From positions 62,001 to 126,000 of the forward strand of contig PLZA01000031.1 in the NCBI GenBank assembly GCA_003153505.1: a DNA stretch of 64,000 bases, written 5' to 3'. How positions within the stretch are numbered: position 1 is the first letter of the stretch; each line of letters starts with the position of its first letter. The notes beneath the pieces are model-generated. The model was not told the origin of the DNA. It did not search any database and was given only the letters and a program-made list of their open reading frames with translations. A program made the translations under genes and the position numbers. Shown piece by piece: positions 28,345 through 38,263 of the stretch. Source of the DNA: Candidatus Dormiibacterota bacterium (GTDB taxonomy: Bacteria > Chloroflexota > Dormibacteria > Aeolococcales > Aeolococcaceae).

Positions 28345-29604
28345 GTGACCTCGCCAGCGGTGGCGTTCCAGATGCGGAGGCGCACCGGCCACCCGGATTT
28401 CCTCGATCTCCCGTGGGATCTTCCACTGGAGAGGTGGCGGCACGAGCGCCTGGTCGACGTTCCTCGCGGGATCTCACGGCATGTGGTGCGTTTTGTGCGC
28501 TATTGCGACGCCATCTATGCTCTCAAGGAGCTGCCGCAGCGGCTGGCGGAGCGCGAATACCGGCTTCTCACCGAGCTCGACCGTCTCTTCATCCCTGTGG
28601 TCGAGGTCGCGGGCCTCGTGACGGGACGGCAGGTCGGGCCCCGTCGTGCTGGGGACACCTTCGAGCTGGAGGCGGCACTGATCACCCGCCATCTGGAGTT
28701 CTCGCTGCCGTATCGCAGAGTCCTCGGCGCGACAGGCGCCGACCAGGCACTTGGTGATCGTCTGCTGGATGGGCTGGTGAACCTCCTCGTCCGGCTTCAT
28801 GTCGTGGGCTTCTTCTGGGGAGACTGCTCGCTGTCCAACACCCTCTTCCGGCGCGACGCCGGCGCGCTCGGAGCGTACGTGGTCGACACCGAGACTGGCG
28901 AACTGCACCCGCAACTCAGCGACGGCCAGCGCAACCAGGATGTGATGGTTGCCGAGGAGAACATCGCCGGTGAGCTCCTGGACGTCACCGCCGAAGGGCT
29001 CGTCCACCACATGGACCCGATGCTGGCGGCCGAAGAGCTCCGCCGCCGCTATGAAGGGCTCTGGTCGGAGCTTGTCCGGGAGGTTGCGTTCGCGCCCGAT
29101 CAGCGCTACCGGATCGAAGAGCGACTCCAGAAACTCAACGGGCTCGGCTTCGATGTCGAGGAGGTGGAGGTGAGCGCACAGAGCGGCGAATACCGTCTTC
29201 GCCTCCAGCCCCGGGTCGTGGAGCCCGGTCACCACGTGCGCACCCTGCAAGCCCTCACCGGCCTCGAGGTCCAGGAGAACCAGGCACGGCGGCTGCTGGG
29301 TGATATCTCGCGGTACCGGACGGAGCTCGAGGCATCGACGGGAGGCCCGGTCAGCGAGACATATGCGGCGCGCCACTGGCTCATCGACGTCTTCGAACCC
29401 ACCATCGACGCTGTGCCGGATGCGCTCCGCGGCAGGCTGGAGCCGGCTGAGCTCTTCCATCAGGTCCTCGACCACCGCTGGTACCTGTCCGAAGCAGCCG
29501 GTCATGATGTCGGTCTGAGCGAGGCGGTCAAGTCCTTCATCGATACCGTGCTCCCGCGCGCGACGACGTCGGGTCTTGCGGACGTCATGGTCGACGGGGA
29601 CTGA
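28345..29604 (+). CDS. DUF4032 / lipopolysaccharide-kinase-like protein
   Basis: A 419-residue protein matching actinobacterial DUF4032 proteins, which combine an N-terminal kinase-like fold with a C-terminal DUF4032 domain. Kinase-like features are YALKELPQRLAEREYRLL (the lysine and a following Glu, about 57-74) and VGFFWGDCSLSNTLF (a catalytic-loop-like GDCSLSN, about 152-166). These are followed by AYVVDTETGE (a metal-binding-like Asp). The substrate is unknown. GTG at 28345 is the first plausible start and lacks a clear ribosome binding site. The gene follows the DUF779 gene after 92 bases. Confidence 0.8.
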   Translation: MTSPAVAFQMRRRTGHPDFLDLPWDLPLERWRHERLVDVPRGISRHVVRFVRYCDAIYALKELPQRLAEREYRLLTELDRLFIPVVEVAGLVTGRQVGPRRAGDTFELEAALITRHLEFSLPYRRVLGATGADQALGDRLLDGLVNLLVRLHVVGFFWGDCSLSNTLFRRDAGALGAYVVDTETGELHPQLSDGQRNQDVMVAEENIAGELLDVTAEGLVHHMDPMLAAEELRRRYEGLWSELVREVAFAPDQRYRIEERLQKLNGLGFDVEEVEVSAQSGEYRLRLQPRVVEPGHHVRTLQALTGLEVQENQARRLLGDISRYRTELEASTGGPVSETYAARHWLIDVFEPTIDAVPDALRGRLEPAELFHQVLDHRWYLSEAAGHDVGLSEAVKSFIDTVLPRATTSGLADVMVDGD

Positions 29605-29659
29605 CCCGCCGAGACTGCGCGTGAGCGGTCAGTACGACGTTGTGGTGTGCTGAGTGCGA

Positions 29660-29791
29660 TTATTCGCTAAGGATCCCGGGCAGGATCCACAGCCTGCGGG
29701 CGACGACCGGCCGGGTCACGGTCTTCCGGTGGAGGACCCACCCGACCAGGGCCAGAACGAGCAGCGCGTTGACGACCGCGGACACGCTCAT
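29660..29791 (-). pseudogene. Truncated small membrane protein, possibly DUF1453-like
   Basis: A 43-codon frame on the minus strand: a hydrophobic helix (VVNALLVLALVGWVL, residues 6-20), a basic turn, and RRLWILPGIL at 33-42, then TAA. It resembles the first helix and the arginine-rich loop of actinobacterial DUF1453 membrane proteins, which normally continue with three more helices. No ribosome binding site is evident. It is either a decayed fragment or a chance frame. Apart from this fragment, the 271-base gap from 29605 to 29875 shows nothing. Confidence 0.35.
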
Positions 29792-29875
29792 CGCTGTCGG
29801 GGACTCTAGTTCAAGTGGCGAGCGGGCATCACCCGCGCTGGCGGATGCAACCCCCGTGCCTCTAGGCTGCCATCG

Positions 29876-31048
29876 GTGGCATTACAGGATCTGCTTCAAC
29901 CCGACACCTCACCACTGCGTGTTGCGTGGTTCGGGCATTTTCAAGGACCGCACGGCAACGGCCTTGCCGCATACAGCAGGCAGACCGTCGAGGCCATGCG
30001 TGCCCGGGGGCTCGAAGTGCTGTTCTTCGCGCACCGGGAGGGCGCGGCCGCTGCCGGGCCCGGTCAGGATGTTGCGTTGCGCGCGGTCCACCTGAAGACG
30101 GTGACCGTGTCACTGCCCGGCTCGCTCGAACGGATCGCCGCGGAACTGTCGCGTTTCCAGCCAGACGTCGTGCATGTGTCCGTCAGCTTCTCGCTCCTCG
30201 ACGGCGCCGTGGCCAGCCTTGCGCAACACCGGCACATTCCCGCGGTGGCAACGGTCCACCTCCCGTACGGGAGGCTGCACTCGGCGCGCGCTCGGATCCT
30301 TCGCGAGGTCTATCGCTTCCAGGCCTGGCGTCTGGCTCACTTCGACGCGATCGTCGCGTTGAGCGAAGGACAGCGGGCGCTCCTCATCGAGTCGGGTTGT
30401 GACCCCTCGCGCATCGTCGTCATCCCCAATGCGGTGGATACCCAGCGCTTCAGTCCGGGGCCATCTCACCTGCGGGCGTCACTGAGTAGTCGGTTCACCG
30501 TCGTGTACATGGGCCGGCTCGATGCGGAGAAGCGAGTGCCGCACCTCGTGCGTTCGTTCCTCGCCCAGGGCTGGGGCGACGATCACCAGCTGCTCATCGC
30601 CGGCGGGGGAACGCAGCGGCGTCAGCTGCAGCATCTGGCCGCAAACCACCCCCAGGTACGACTCCTCGGCGTCATCTCGGACGTGGACGAACGCGTCGAC
30701 CTGCTGCGCGCGGCCGACGTGTTCGTCCTCCCGTCCACCGCCGAGGGCCTGTCGCTCGCATTGCTCGAGGGGATGAGCGTCGGTCGCGCGGTCATCGCGA
30801 CTGACGCGGGAGAGGACGGAGCCGCCCTCGGCGATGCCGGGCTTGTCATCCCGGTCTCGCCGCTGGAGCCGGCCTTGGGCGACGCTCTTCGCCGCCTCCA
30901 CGATGACGCAGCGCTGCGCCGCACGCTGGCTGATCGCGCGCGCGCCAGGTCACTCGCCGTCTACAACATCCGTACCAATATCGATCGCCTCGAGAGCCTC
31001 TACCGGGAGCTTCGGAAGGCGGACGCAGACGCCGAGAGTCCCAGGTAG
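29876..31048 (+). CDS. Glycosyltransferase family 4 (GT-B)
   Basis: A 390-residue cytoplasmic GT-B enzyme transferring a sugar from a nucleotide donor. The N-terminal acceptor domain begins RVAWFGHFQGPHGNGLAAYSRQ. The C-terminal donor domain carries VIPNAVDTQRFSP, VYMGRLDAEKRV and FVLPSTAEGLSLALLEGMSVGRAVIATDAGE, where the usual E-x7-E motif appears as EGLSLALLE. The start is GTG at 29876. The 3' end overlaps the convergent hydrogenase protease gene by 49 bases. The acceptor is unknown. Confidence 0.88.
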   Translation: MALQDLLQPDTSPLRVAWFGHFQGPHGNGLAAYSRQTVEAMRARGLEVLFFAHREGAAAAGPGQDVALRAVHLKTVTVSLPGSLERIAAELSRFQPDVVHVSVSFSLLDGAVASLAQHRHIPAVATVHLPYGRLHSARARILREVYRFQAWRLAHFDAIVALSEGQRALLIESGCDPSRIVVIPNAVDTQRFSPGPSHLRASLSSRFTVVYMGRLDAEKRVPHLVRSFLAQGWGDDHQLLIAGGGTQRRQLQHLAANHPQVRLLGVISDVDERVDLLRAADVFVLPSTAEGLSLALLEGMSVGRAVIATDAGEDGAALGDAGLVIPVSPLEPALGDALRRLHDDAALRRTLADRARARSLAVYNIRTNIDRLESLYRELRKADADAESPR

Positions 31049-31488
31049 TCAAGGACCAGGTCCGCGGCCGCATCGATGCTGTGAGCGACCGCAGCTGTCA
31101 ACCCTTCTCCCCAGCCGAGATCCTCCGGTTCGATACCGATGAGTCGCAGCTTCAGCGGCATGCGCCCGACCGCGCGACCCAGTGCGATCGCCTCGAGAAT
31201 GCCCAGGCTGTGCGAGCCGTGCTCGATGCCCGTCGAGGACGCGACGTGCGCCTCCCACGCGATGCCGGCGATCGATCCTGGTGCTCGGTTCTGGCGGACC
31301 GTCTCGACGACCACGGCAACCGGCGCGTCCGCCCACGAGTCGATGAGGCGAGCAGGTTCGCCATCACTCTCGATCACGACCGTCGACTCTGGAAGGCGAC
31401 CAGCGAGCGCATTGAGCACCTGCAGCGCGGACCCGTCATCTCGCCGAAAGCGGTTGCCGATGCCGATGACGACGTTCGGGGCGCTCAC
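31000..31488 (-). CDS. Hydrogenase maturation protease (HycI/HyaD type)
   Basis: A 162-residue nickel-dependent endopeptidase that trims the C-terminus of the hydrogenase large subunit after nickel insertion. It starts [20 protein letters not shown], whose Asp is a nickel ligand. The other hallmarks are [13 protein letters not shown] (second ligand) and THSxx-like [14 protein letters not shown] (His ligand). GTG at 31488 overlaps the large-subunit stop (GTGA); the frame runs further upstream inside that gene. It is the last gene of the hydrogenase operon. Confidence 0.88.
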   Translation of the reverse strand: MSAPNVVIGIGNRFRRDDGSALQVLNALAGRLPESTVVIESDGEPARLIDSWADAPVAVVVETVRQNRAPGSIAGIAWEAHVASSTGIEHGSHSLGILEAIALGRAVGRMPLKLRLIGIEPEDLGWGEGLTAAVAHSIDAAADLVLDYLGLSASASAFRSSR

Positions 31489-32786
31489 CCGCGATCCACG
31501 CTGAGGTCGAGGAAATGGGTGGCACATGAGATGCATGGGTCGTAATTTCGAATCGCCTGCTCGCATTGCCGGGTGAGCTCGAGGTCATCCATGTGCAGGC
31601 GGTCCTGCACGAACTTGTGGAGACCGTGCTCGATCGAGGGCTGATTCTGCGCGGTCGGCGGCACGATGACGGCGTCGCTGATGATCCCTTCGGCGTCGAT
31701 CGTGTAGCGGTGGTAAAGGAGGCCTCGCGGAGCTTCGGTGCAGCCGTGCCCGGTGCCGCCGCGTGGCGGCATGTCGGAGGACGGCCTCGCCGGCGGCTCG
31801 TACGCGTCGATGATCCGCAATGCCTCGTCGCAGGCGAACACGACTTCCAGGGCTCGGACGATGATGCTCTTGAATGGATTGCGGCATGTCCGACCTAAAC
31901 CCACGTCCGCGGCGACCTGCTTGACGATGGTTGGGAGTTGATCGAAGTTGAGATTGTATCGCGCCAGGGGACCGACCGTGAAGGCCCCTGCTCGGGCACG
32001 TCCGTGCAGTGCGGTGGAGTGGGCGACATGTTCCTCGCCGAAGTGCTCGGGAAACTTGCTCACGGTGATATCGAGTCCTGAGGTCGATGCGATCCGACCG
32101 TCGTTGATGGCGTACTCGCGGTCGTGGTGCAGGGCCACCAGGTCACCGTCCAGCATGAGATCGGGGAATTCGAAGGTCGCCACCCAGCGGGCGGTGTCGA
32201 TTGCCGCGTCCCGCGCCCAGCGGAGACGCTCCGCGACCGGGGCAAGGTCGGCCACCGCCGGTGCCTTGTAGAAGCCGCCGACCCGCACGTTCACGGGATG
32301 GATGGCGCGGCCGCCGAGGACGTTGAGGATATCGTTGCCCACCTTCTTGAGCTGGAGACCACGCTCGACGATGTCGCGGTGATCCCGCGCCAGCTCGATG
32401 GAACTCTCGTATCCGAGGAAGTCGGGGGCGTGGAGCAGGTAGATGTGGAGCGCGTGGCTCTCGATCCATTCGCCGCAGTAGAGGAGGCGGCGAAGCGCTC
32501 GAACCTGCGCGTCGATGGTCACCCCGCAGGCGTCCTCGATCGCCTGACAGGCACTCATCTGGTAAGCGACGGGACAGATGCCGCAGATGCGGGCGGTGAT
32601 GTCCGGCACCTCGGTGTACGACCGACCCCTCAGGAAGGCTTCGAAAAATCGTGGGGGCTCGAAGATCCGCAATTCGACGTCTTGAACCGATCCGTCACGG
32701 ACGACGACATGCATGCTGCCCTCGCCCTCGACCCGCGCCAGCGAGGCAACTGAGAGCGTCCGCGATCCGGTGTTGCTGTGGGTCAC
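31485..32786 (-). CDS. hydA: NiFe hydrogenase large subunit, group 3b-like
   Basis: A 433-residue catalytic subunit holding the NiFe centre. The L1 motif [10 protein letters not shown] is at about residues 66-75 and the L2 motif is [10 protein letters not shown] near the C-terminus. The nine residues after the His in the L2 motif (FLDLSVDRG) are the tail expected to be removed by the protease encoded next. The gene context (HydB, HydG, small subunit) fits cytosolic bidirectional NAD(P)-linked group 3b enzymes, which evolve or take up H2. The GTG start overlaps the small-subunit stop. Confidence 0.93.
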   Translation of the reverse strand: MTHSNTGSRTLSVASLARVEGEGSMHVVVRDGSVQDVELRIFEPPRFFEAFLRGRSYTEVPDITARICGICPVAYQMSACQAIEDACGVTIDAQVRALRRLLYCGEWIESHALHIYLLHAPDFLGYESSIELARDHRDIVERGLQLKKVGNDILNVLGGRAIHPVNVRVGGFYKAPAVADLAPVAERLRWARDAAIDTARWVATFEFPDLMLDGDLVALHHDREYAINDGRIASTSGLDITVSKFPEHFGEEHVAHSTALHGRARAGAFTVGPLARYNLNFDQLPTIVKQVAADVGLGRTCRNPFKSIIVRALEVVFACDEALRIIDAYEPPARPSSDMPPRGGTGHGCTEAPRGLLYHRYTIDAEGIISDAVIVPPTAQNQPSIEHGLHKFVQDRLHMDDLELTRQCEQAIRNYDPCISCATHFLDLSVDRG

Positions 32787-33577
32787 CTGCGGTCCTCCGC
32801 GGCTTCGGCCGCCATGCTGGCCTCACGAAACGCGGGCGCCTCCGCGTTGAAGGTGCGGAATACCCGGACGAGATCGAAGTCCGACATGCCGGCGGCGCTC
32901 AGCGCTCCGACGAATGCCGGGATGTTGGTCGTGTCCGCGGGCCCGAAGCAGCCATAGCAGCCGCGGTTGAACGCGGGACAGATGGCGCCGCAGCCGGCAT
33001 GGGTCACCGGGCCGAGGCAGGGGATGCCCTTGGAGACCATGACGCAGACCGTGCCTCGTCGCTTGCACTCGACGCAGACGGAGTGCGAGGCGATCTGTGG
33101 TCGGCGACCGTGCAGGAATGCGGTGATCACCTCGAGCAGTTGACCTTTGTCGATGGGGCAGCCGTGCAGCTCGAAGTCGATATCGATGTGCGCCGACGGG
33201 GGGGTCGATCGGTCGAGCGTGTGGATGTATTCGGGGTGCGCATAGACCACCGACGTGAACTCGCGAACGTCGGCGAAGTTCCGCAGTGCCTGGATGCCGC
33301 CGGCGGTGGCGCAGGCACCGATCGAGACCACGTGGCGCGACATCCGGCGAACCTCGCGAATGCGTTCGACATCGTCGGCGGTCGTGATCGACCCCTCCAC
33401 GATCGAGAGGTCGTACGGCCCCGCAACCACTGCGCGGGATGCCTCGAGGAAGTAGGCGATCTCCACCTGCCCAGCGACCTCGAGCAGCTCGTCCTCACAG
33501 TCGAGGAGGGTGAGCTGGCAGCCGTCGCAGGACGAGAACTTCCAGACCGCCAGCTTGGGTTGCACGGCGTCGCTCAC
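32783..33577 (-). CDS. hydD: NiFe hydrogenase small subunit, group 3b-like
   Basis: A 264-residue Fe-S subunit passing electrons between the NiFe centre and the diaphorase subunits. [12 protein letters not shown] near residue 15 supplies the proximal-cluster CxxC, and GACATAGG and HGCPIDKGQ the remaining ligands. A further cysteine-rich stretch ([35 protein letters not shown]) provides two more clusters. GTG at 33577 overlaps the HydG stop (GTGA); the open frame runs far upstream but has no homology there. Confidence 0.92.
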   Translation of the reverse strand: MSDAVQPKLAVWKFSSCDGCQLTLLDCEDELLEVAGQVEIAYFLEASRAVVAGPYDLSIVEGSITTADDVERIREVRRMSRHVVSIGACATAGGIQALRNFADVREFTSVVYAHPEYIHTLDRSTPPSAHIDIDFELHGCPIDKGQLLEVITAFLHGRRPQIASHSVCVECKRRGTVCVMVSKGIPCLGPVTHAGCGAICPAFNRGCYGCFGPADTTNIPAFVGALSAAGMSDFDLVRVFRTFNAEAPAFREASMAAEAAEDRR

Positions 33578-34383
33578 AGCTGGCGCACCGCGAGCAGCGG
33601 CTCCAAACGTTCCCACGTGAACACCGGGCCGTCGGCACAGACGAAGACCGAGCCCAGCTGGCAGTGCCCGCATTGCGCGATTGCGCACTGCATGTTCCGC
33701 TCCATGGAAACGCGGATCCTGGACGCTGGCATGCCACGCTCCATCAGCGCGAGCGCGGTGAACCGCATCATCACTTCCGGGCCGCACACCAGCGCGATCG
33801 CAGCGGGATCGCAGTGCACGCGAGGCAGCACGGTCGTGACCACGCCCACAGTGCCGCGCCAGCCGGGCGTTGCACGGTCGACGGTGACGTGGACCGACAG
33901 GTCGCTCCGGGCCCGCCAGGATTCGACCTCGGCTTTGAAGGCGAGCTCTTCCGGCGTGCGCGTGCCGATCACGATCTCCACGGTTCCGAAGCGATCGCGC
34001 TCCGCGATCACCTGGGTGATGACGGATCGCAATGGCGCCAAGCCGATGCCGCCGGCAACGATCACGAGGTCTCCGCCGGCTGCGCTGTCGAGCCCCCAGT
34101 CCGACCCGAACGGGCCTCGCAACCCGAGCGTGTCGCCGATCTGCAGGCCGCACAGCGCTCGCGACACCGAGCCGACATTGCGAACGGTGTGGGCAATTGG
34201 CCCGCCACCCAGTGGGTTCGCGCTGATCGAGATCGCGACCTCGCCGACAGCGTACGCATAGAGCATGTTGAACTGGCCTGCGGCATAGCGGAGCCGCGAG
34301 CCGTCGGTGGCCTCGAGCTGCAGGGTCACGACGTCGGCTGTCTCGACACGACGCCCGACCACGCGATGGCTCACCGGAGTCAT
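33574..34383 (-). CDS. hydG: FAD/NAD(P)-binding hydrogenase subunit gamma (HydG-like)
   Basis: A 269-residue flavin reductase-type subunit exchanging electrons with NAD(P)H. The FAD domain is at about 1-100 ([17 protein letters not shown], an RxYS-like site), the nucleotide domain at 105-220 ([16 protein letters not shown]), and the [2Fe-2S] ligands are in the C-terminal [19 protein letters not shown] motif. ATG at 34383 was chosen by homology and lies 19 bases after the upstream gene's stop. The Cys spacing matches dihydroorotate-dehydrogenase electron-transfer and sulfhydrogenase gamma subunits. Confidence 0.9.
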   Translation of the reverse strand: MTPVSHRVVGRRVETADVVTLQLEATDGSRLRYAAGQFNMLYAYAVGEVAISISANPLGGGPIAHTVRNVGSVSRALCGLQIGDTLGLRGPFGSDWGLDSAAGGDLVIVAGGIGLAPLRSVITQVIAERDRFGTVEIVIGTRTPEELAFKAEVESWRARSDLSVHVTVDRATPGWRGTVGVVTTVLPRVHCDPAAIALVCGPEVMMRFTALALMERGMPASRIRVSMERNMQCAIAQCGHCQLGSVFVCADGPVFTWERLEPLLAVRQL

Positions 34384-34402
34384 CCCAGCGCGCGCGGGGG
34401 AA

Positions 34403-34870
34403 TCAACCTGGCTGCGGAGAGCCATACAGATCCAGCAGGCGCATGCGTGCGGCGTTGAGTCGATCGCCGAGGATGGCGGCGACGCGCTGTGCGAGGTCAA
34501 AACCGAGAGCGGGGTCCGCCGCGCATTTGCCACGAAGGCAGACGGCGTCGAAGGTGACAGCGTGGACCTCGTCGAGCGCGTCAGCATCAAAATGCCAGCG
34601 GTACGGGGGAAAGAGCCAGGCCCACCCGAGGACATCATCGGCATGCAACGTGTCGATGGTCAGCATGCCGCGGCCGGGGGCGGTGACCCCGAGCGCGATC
34701 CTGCCGGAGCGCACCGCCCAGAAGGCGTCGGCGTGAGCACCCTCGCGGATGATCGACGCGCCTTTCGCGATCACGACATTGCGAGCACAACCGGTGAGCA
34801 CTTCGAGGTGAGCTGCATCCAGTCCCGCGAAAAAGCGATGCGACGTCAGTTCATCAGCGATCGTGTTCAC
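34403..34870 (-). CDS. Cyclic-nucleotide-binding domain protein of the hydrogenase operon
   Basis: A 155-residue protein consisting of one Crp/cNMP-binding beta-roll (LTSHRFFAGLDAAHLEVLTG, then GASIIREGAHADAFWAVRSGRIAL) and a C-terminal helix. It lacks any helix-turn-helix, so it is not a transcription factor. A stand-alone cNMP domain between the beta and gamma subunits is common in bacterial group 3b operons. It might gate or assemble the enzyme in response to a nucleotide (inference). Its ATG overlaps the HydB stop. Confidence 0.85.
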   Translation of the reverse strand: MNTIADELTSHRFFAGLDAAHLEVLTGCARNVVIAKGASIIREGAHADAFWAVRSGRIALGVTAPGRGMLTIDTLHADDVLGWAWLFPPYRWHFDADALDEVHAVTFDAVCLRGKCAADPALGFDLAQRVAAILGDRLNAARMRLLDLYGSPQPG

Positions 34871-36012
34871 GCGGACCCCCTCCCACGGCCATCGGAGGCC
34901 CTGATCGCGGCAGCTTCTTCGGTGATGTCAATGCCCACCGGGCACCACGCGATGCATCGTCCGCACCCGACGCAGCCGGACGTTCCGAACTGCTCCCACC
35001 AGGTCCCAAGCTTGTGCGTCATCCACTGGCGATAGCGGCTGCGGACGGTCTCGCGCACTGTGCCGCCGTGGATGTATGAGAAGTCATGGGAGAAGCAGGA
35101 GGCCCACTCCCTGACGCGCGCGCTGGTTTCACCGTCGGGCGCCTGCGCCTCGACGTCATCACTGCAAAAGCACGTCGGGCACGCCATCGTGCAGTTACCG
35201 CAGCTGAGGCAGCGTGCGGCGACATCGTCCCATTGGGGATGCTCGAGATTGCGCTGCAGCATCTCAGGCAGTCCGCCGGTCTCCAGGTGCCTGCCCATAT
35301 GCTCAGTCGCCACGTCGGTGACGGCTTGGGCGGCTTCGAGGTCCTGCACTGTCGCAGGGGACGCAGCGAGCGACTCGAGCAACTCCAGGCCTGCGGGCGA
35401 GCCGGCTTCGACGATGTAGCGCGGCGTCGCCGTATCGAGGAGTTCGGTGATGCCGAGATCGAAACCCTCGCGGGCCCGTGGACCGGTGCCCATGGACGTG
35501 CAGAAGCAGACACCGGACGGCGATCCGCAGTGCACGGCAATGATGAACAGCTCGCGACGGCGGGCCGCATAGGTCGGATCCGGATGCGCCGCGCCGGCGA
35601 ACACGCGGTCGTGCACCAGGATCGCCGCCAGCTCGCAGGCACGTACGCCGAGAAACGCGTACCGAGGCACCGCGGCCGCGCTCTCGTCGAACAGCAGCGT
35701 TCCATGCTCGTCCCGTCGCGCCCGCCAGAGCGTGGTCGCGGGCGGATAGAGGTAACGCTTCCAGGACGAGGGGGCTGCGGCGAACCCAAACAGCGCGTCG
35801 TCGTCCCGCTCGCGCAGGCGGTAACGCGCCGGCCCCTGCTCGTCACCGACACCACGCGGCAGCGCAGCAGCGCTCGTGATCGGCTCGTACGCGACGGCAC
35901 CGTCGCGCACGGTCGGAGCAATGACCGTGTAGCCCCTCTGGCGCACGGCGGCGATGACGGTCTCCAGGCCGTCGCCGTCGAGTGCGAGCGTTGTGCCAGA
36001 AGGCCCCGCCAT
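34867..36012 (-). CDS. hydB: 4Fe-4S hydrogenase subunit beta (HydB-like)
   Basis: A 381-residue Fe-S subunit, the electron relay between small subunit and flavin subunit. Two clusters are visible: CLSCGNCTMACPTCFC at about residue 267 and CVGCGRCIAWCPVGID at about 350. The N-terminal half (RYAFLGVRACELAAILVHDRVF; then SGVCFCTSMGTGP) matches the sulfhydrogenase beta family. ATG at 36012 was preferred to an upstream frame that has no homology. It is the first gene of the leftward operon; the 119-base gap to 36132 must hold its promoter. Confidence 0.92.
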   Translation of the reverse strand: MAGPSGTTLALDGDGLETVIAAVRQRGYTVIAPTVRDGAVAYEPITSAAALPRGVGDEQGPARYRLRERDDDALFGFAAAPSSWKRYLYPPATTLWRARRDEHGTLLFDESAAAVPRYAFLGVRACELAAILVHDRVFAGAAHPDPTYAARRRELFIIAVHCGSPSGVCFCTSMGTGPRAREGFDLGITELLDTATPRYIVEAGSPAGLELLESLAASPATVQDLEAAQAVTDVATEHMGRHLETGGLPEMLQRNLEHPQWDDVAARCLSCGNCTMACPTCFCSDDVEAQAPDGETSARVREWASCFSHDFSYIHGGTVRETVRSRYRQWMTHKLGTWWEQFGTSGCVGCGRCIAWCPVGIDITEEAAAIRASDGRGRGSA

Positions 36013-36131
36013 GCGTCTATTCTGACTGGTCTCCGGGAGAAGAGGAGAGGGCACTCGGTCACGTCGTTTGGGGACGTTGTACCTCGCACACGCTGGGCGT
36101 CAGGTCAAGGCGCGTACGCTGTCCCCACCTC

Positions 36132-36800
36132 ATGTGCTTTTCCGCCGAGGCCGATCTGGTGACAGGAATCGTTGTGGGCGCGGTCGGCATCGAGGCGCTG
36201 CGCCACGTTCGGAAGCCTCACCAGATCGCTCTCGCCACTACGCCGGTGCTGTTCGCGCTCCATGAGATCGACGAGTCGTTCGTGTGGTGGGGGTTGCACG
36301 GACAGGTTTCGTGGCAGATCGAGCACGCCGCTATCTACATATTCCTGGCTGTCGCGTTCATCCTGCCGTTCTGGGTGCCCTTTGCGATGCTCGGCGTCGA
36401 GACGAGGATTCACCGCCGCCAGTTGATGAGGGCATTCCTGGCAGTGGGAACGGTCACCTCGGTGCTGCTTCTGGTCGCGGTCGTGCGTGGGCCAGTGGGT
36501 GCGTCAATCGACGGATCACACATCGCCTACACCGCGGATATCAGCTACGCCGACATCCTCGTCGTCCTTTACGTGATCGCCACCTGCGGTGCATGCCTGG
36601 TCGCAAGCAATCAATGGCTGGTGCTCCTCGGCCTCGCGAACCTGGGTGCCGTTATCGCGCTGGGGTGGATCACTTTCACCGGGTTCACATCGCTCTGGTG
36701 CGCGTGGGCCGCCCTGACCTCGATCGCGATCGCCATATACCTGCGTCGATCCGGGCGGCCGCTCGCGTCGTCAAGTCGGGTATTCGGGACCTCCGCGTAG
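36132..36800 (+). CDS. DUF6629-like integral membrane protein
   Basis: A 222-residue membrane protein with about seven hydrophobic helices. It starts MCFSAEADLVTG, the conserved beginning of the DUF6629 family, and keeps the HEIDESFVWWG motif (about 48-58) at the end of the second helix. Function is unknown. ATG at 36132 was chosen by this N-terminus. It is divergent from the hydrogenase operon. Confidence 0.8.
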   Translation: MCFSAEADLVTGIVVGAVGIEALRHVRKPHQIALATTPVLFALHEIDESFVWWGLHGQVSWQIEHAAIYIFLAVAFILPFWVPFAMLGVETRIHRRQLMRAFLAVGTVTSVLLLVAVVRGPVGASIDGSHIAYTADISYADILVVLYVIATCGACLVASNQWLVLLGLANLGAVIALGWITFTGFTSLWCAWAALTSIAIAIYLRRSGRPLASSSRVFGTSA

Positions 36801-36809
36801 CCTGGATCC

Positions 36810-38207
36810 GTGCCCCAATACCTACGGCTCTCACGCACCGCCGCTGTCCTGGCCGTCGCTATGTGCCTCGCGGTCGTGATTCCGCTCGCGAGCATCGAGG
36901 TATCGCTGGTGGTCGCGCCGGCGCAAGGCGTCGATGCGGCCGGGCAGTCGCTCGCGCTCAGCGCGGATCCGGCCGCGTCGACATCCGGCCCTGGAACGCT
37001 CGAGTTGTTCGGGCAGTCGATTCCCACCACGCAGCAGTTCTCCGGGCCGATTCGACCTCGTCTGCAGTGGGCCGAGATCACCCACTACGACAAGCTGCTG
37101 CTTGCGTTGAAACAGCCGGAACACCTGGGGCAGGACCTGCGCAACGGGTGGGGCGCATATTTCATCCGCGAGCTGGTCATCGCCGTAGTGGTGGCACTGA
37201 TGGTCGCCGCGCTCGGCCTTGGGCTCCTTCGCCGGCCCTGGAAGCTGATCGTCCTGGGGATGGGAGTCGCGGCCGTGGTCACGTGCGCGATCGGCGCCGT
37301 TGCCATCGGAAGCGCCGTGCACGGTCTGCAGGATCTCTCGCAGGTGAGGACGCTCGACCAGCTGGTGGGTCGTGTTCCGCTCGCCGTCGTGCCGGCCAGT
37401 CCCAGGGCGCCGAAGGCGAGCGTGAACACCGTGGTCATCGGTGACTCCACCGCCGCCGGAGCGGGGAATCCTCTCGTGGCGAAAGCGAACACGGAGGACA
37501 CGGCGTGCCGGCGCAGCCGGGACAGCTATGCCGCCGACATCGCGGCTGTGAACGGCGGTGTTGTATTGAACCTCGCCTGCACGAACGCGTCGATCGAGAA
37601 TGGACTCTTCGGTCCTGAGGCGATCAACGGCTCGCTCGTCCCGTCGCAACTCGCACGCCTGGACGCGATGCGGGGCGTCAAGACCGTCATCGTGAGCATC
37701 GGTGCCAACGAAATGCACTGGACCCAGGTCATGGAACTGTGCTTGATCTCGCCGCAGTGCGATGACAGCGCCTCCGCCGCGTGGTTCTCCCAGGCGCTCG
37801 ACGCGTTCACCATCGACTACTACGACCTCCTGCAGCGACTCGCCGCGTTGCCCGGGTTGCCTCGGGTGATCATCAACGAGTACTACGATCCGCTTCCGGC
37901 ACAGCCGGTCTGTCCCGGGCAGCCTGCCGTCACGAGTGCAAAGTCGGCCGTGCTGCTGAGCCGGCTGACCACCTTCAACACTGTCCTCGCGGATGGCGCG
38001 GCGAGCTTCGGTTTCGACGCCGTCGCGCCAAACTTCGCGGGCCACGAGCTCTGCACGCCGCAATCCTTCGTGCAGGGCCTCAACGACGCCGCGCCGCTGC
38101 ATCCGACAGCGGCGGGGGAGATCGCCATAGCGCTGGCGGATGAACAGGCGCTGCTCAATCCACCGCCGCCCCGCCCGACGGGAGCATCGACGCCGACCCC
38201 GTCGTAG
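36810..38207 (+). CDS. Membrane-anchored SGNH/GDSL hydrolase
   Basis: A 465-residue protein. A helix at 11-30 and a pair near 120-145 and 150-175 anchor it. The SGNH hydrolase domain (about 205-450) faces outside: block I is VVIGDSTAAGAG (catalytic Ser in GDS), block III is VSIGANEMHW (Gly/Asn oxyanion residues), and block V is DAAPLHPTAAG (Asp-x-x-His). Several cysteines in the domain could form disulfides. The substrate may be a lipid or an acylated cell-wall glycan. The start is GTG, nine bases after the previous gene. Confidence 0.85.
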   Translation: MPQYLRLSRTAAVLAVAMCLAVVIPLASIEVSLVVAPAQGVDAAGQSLALSADPAASTSGPGTLELFGQSIPTTQQFSGPIRPRLQWAEITHYDKLLLALKQPEHLGQDLRNGWGAYFIRELVIAVVVALMVAALGLGLLRRPWKLIVLGMGVAAVVTCAIGAVAIGSAVHGLQDLSQVRTLDQLVGRVPLAVVPASPRAPKASVNTVVIGDSTAAGAGNPLVAKANTEDTACRRSRDSYAADIAAVNGGVVLNLACTNASIENGLFGPEAINGSLVPSQLARLDAMRGVKTVIVSIGANEMHWTQVMELCLISPQCDDSASAAWFSQALDAFTIDYYDLLQRLAALPGLPRVIINEYYDPLPAQPVCPGQPAVTSAKSAVLLSRLTTFNTVLADGAASFGFDAVAPNFAGHELCTPQSFVQGLNDAAPLHPTAAGEIAIALADEQALLNPPPPRPTGASTPTPS

Positions 38208-38263
38208 CTCCGAGGACACGCATCGCAGCCGCGCAGCCAGCGGCGCCCGTATCGTGCAGGCGG

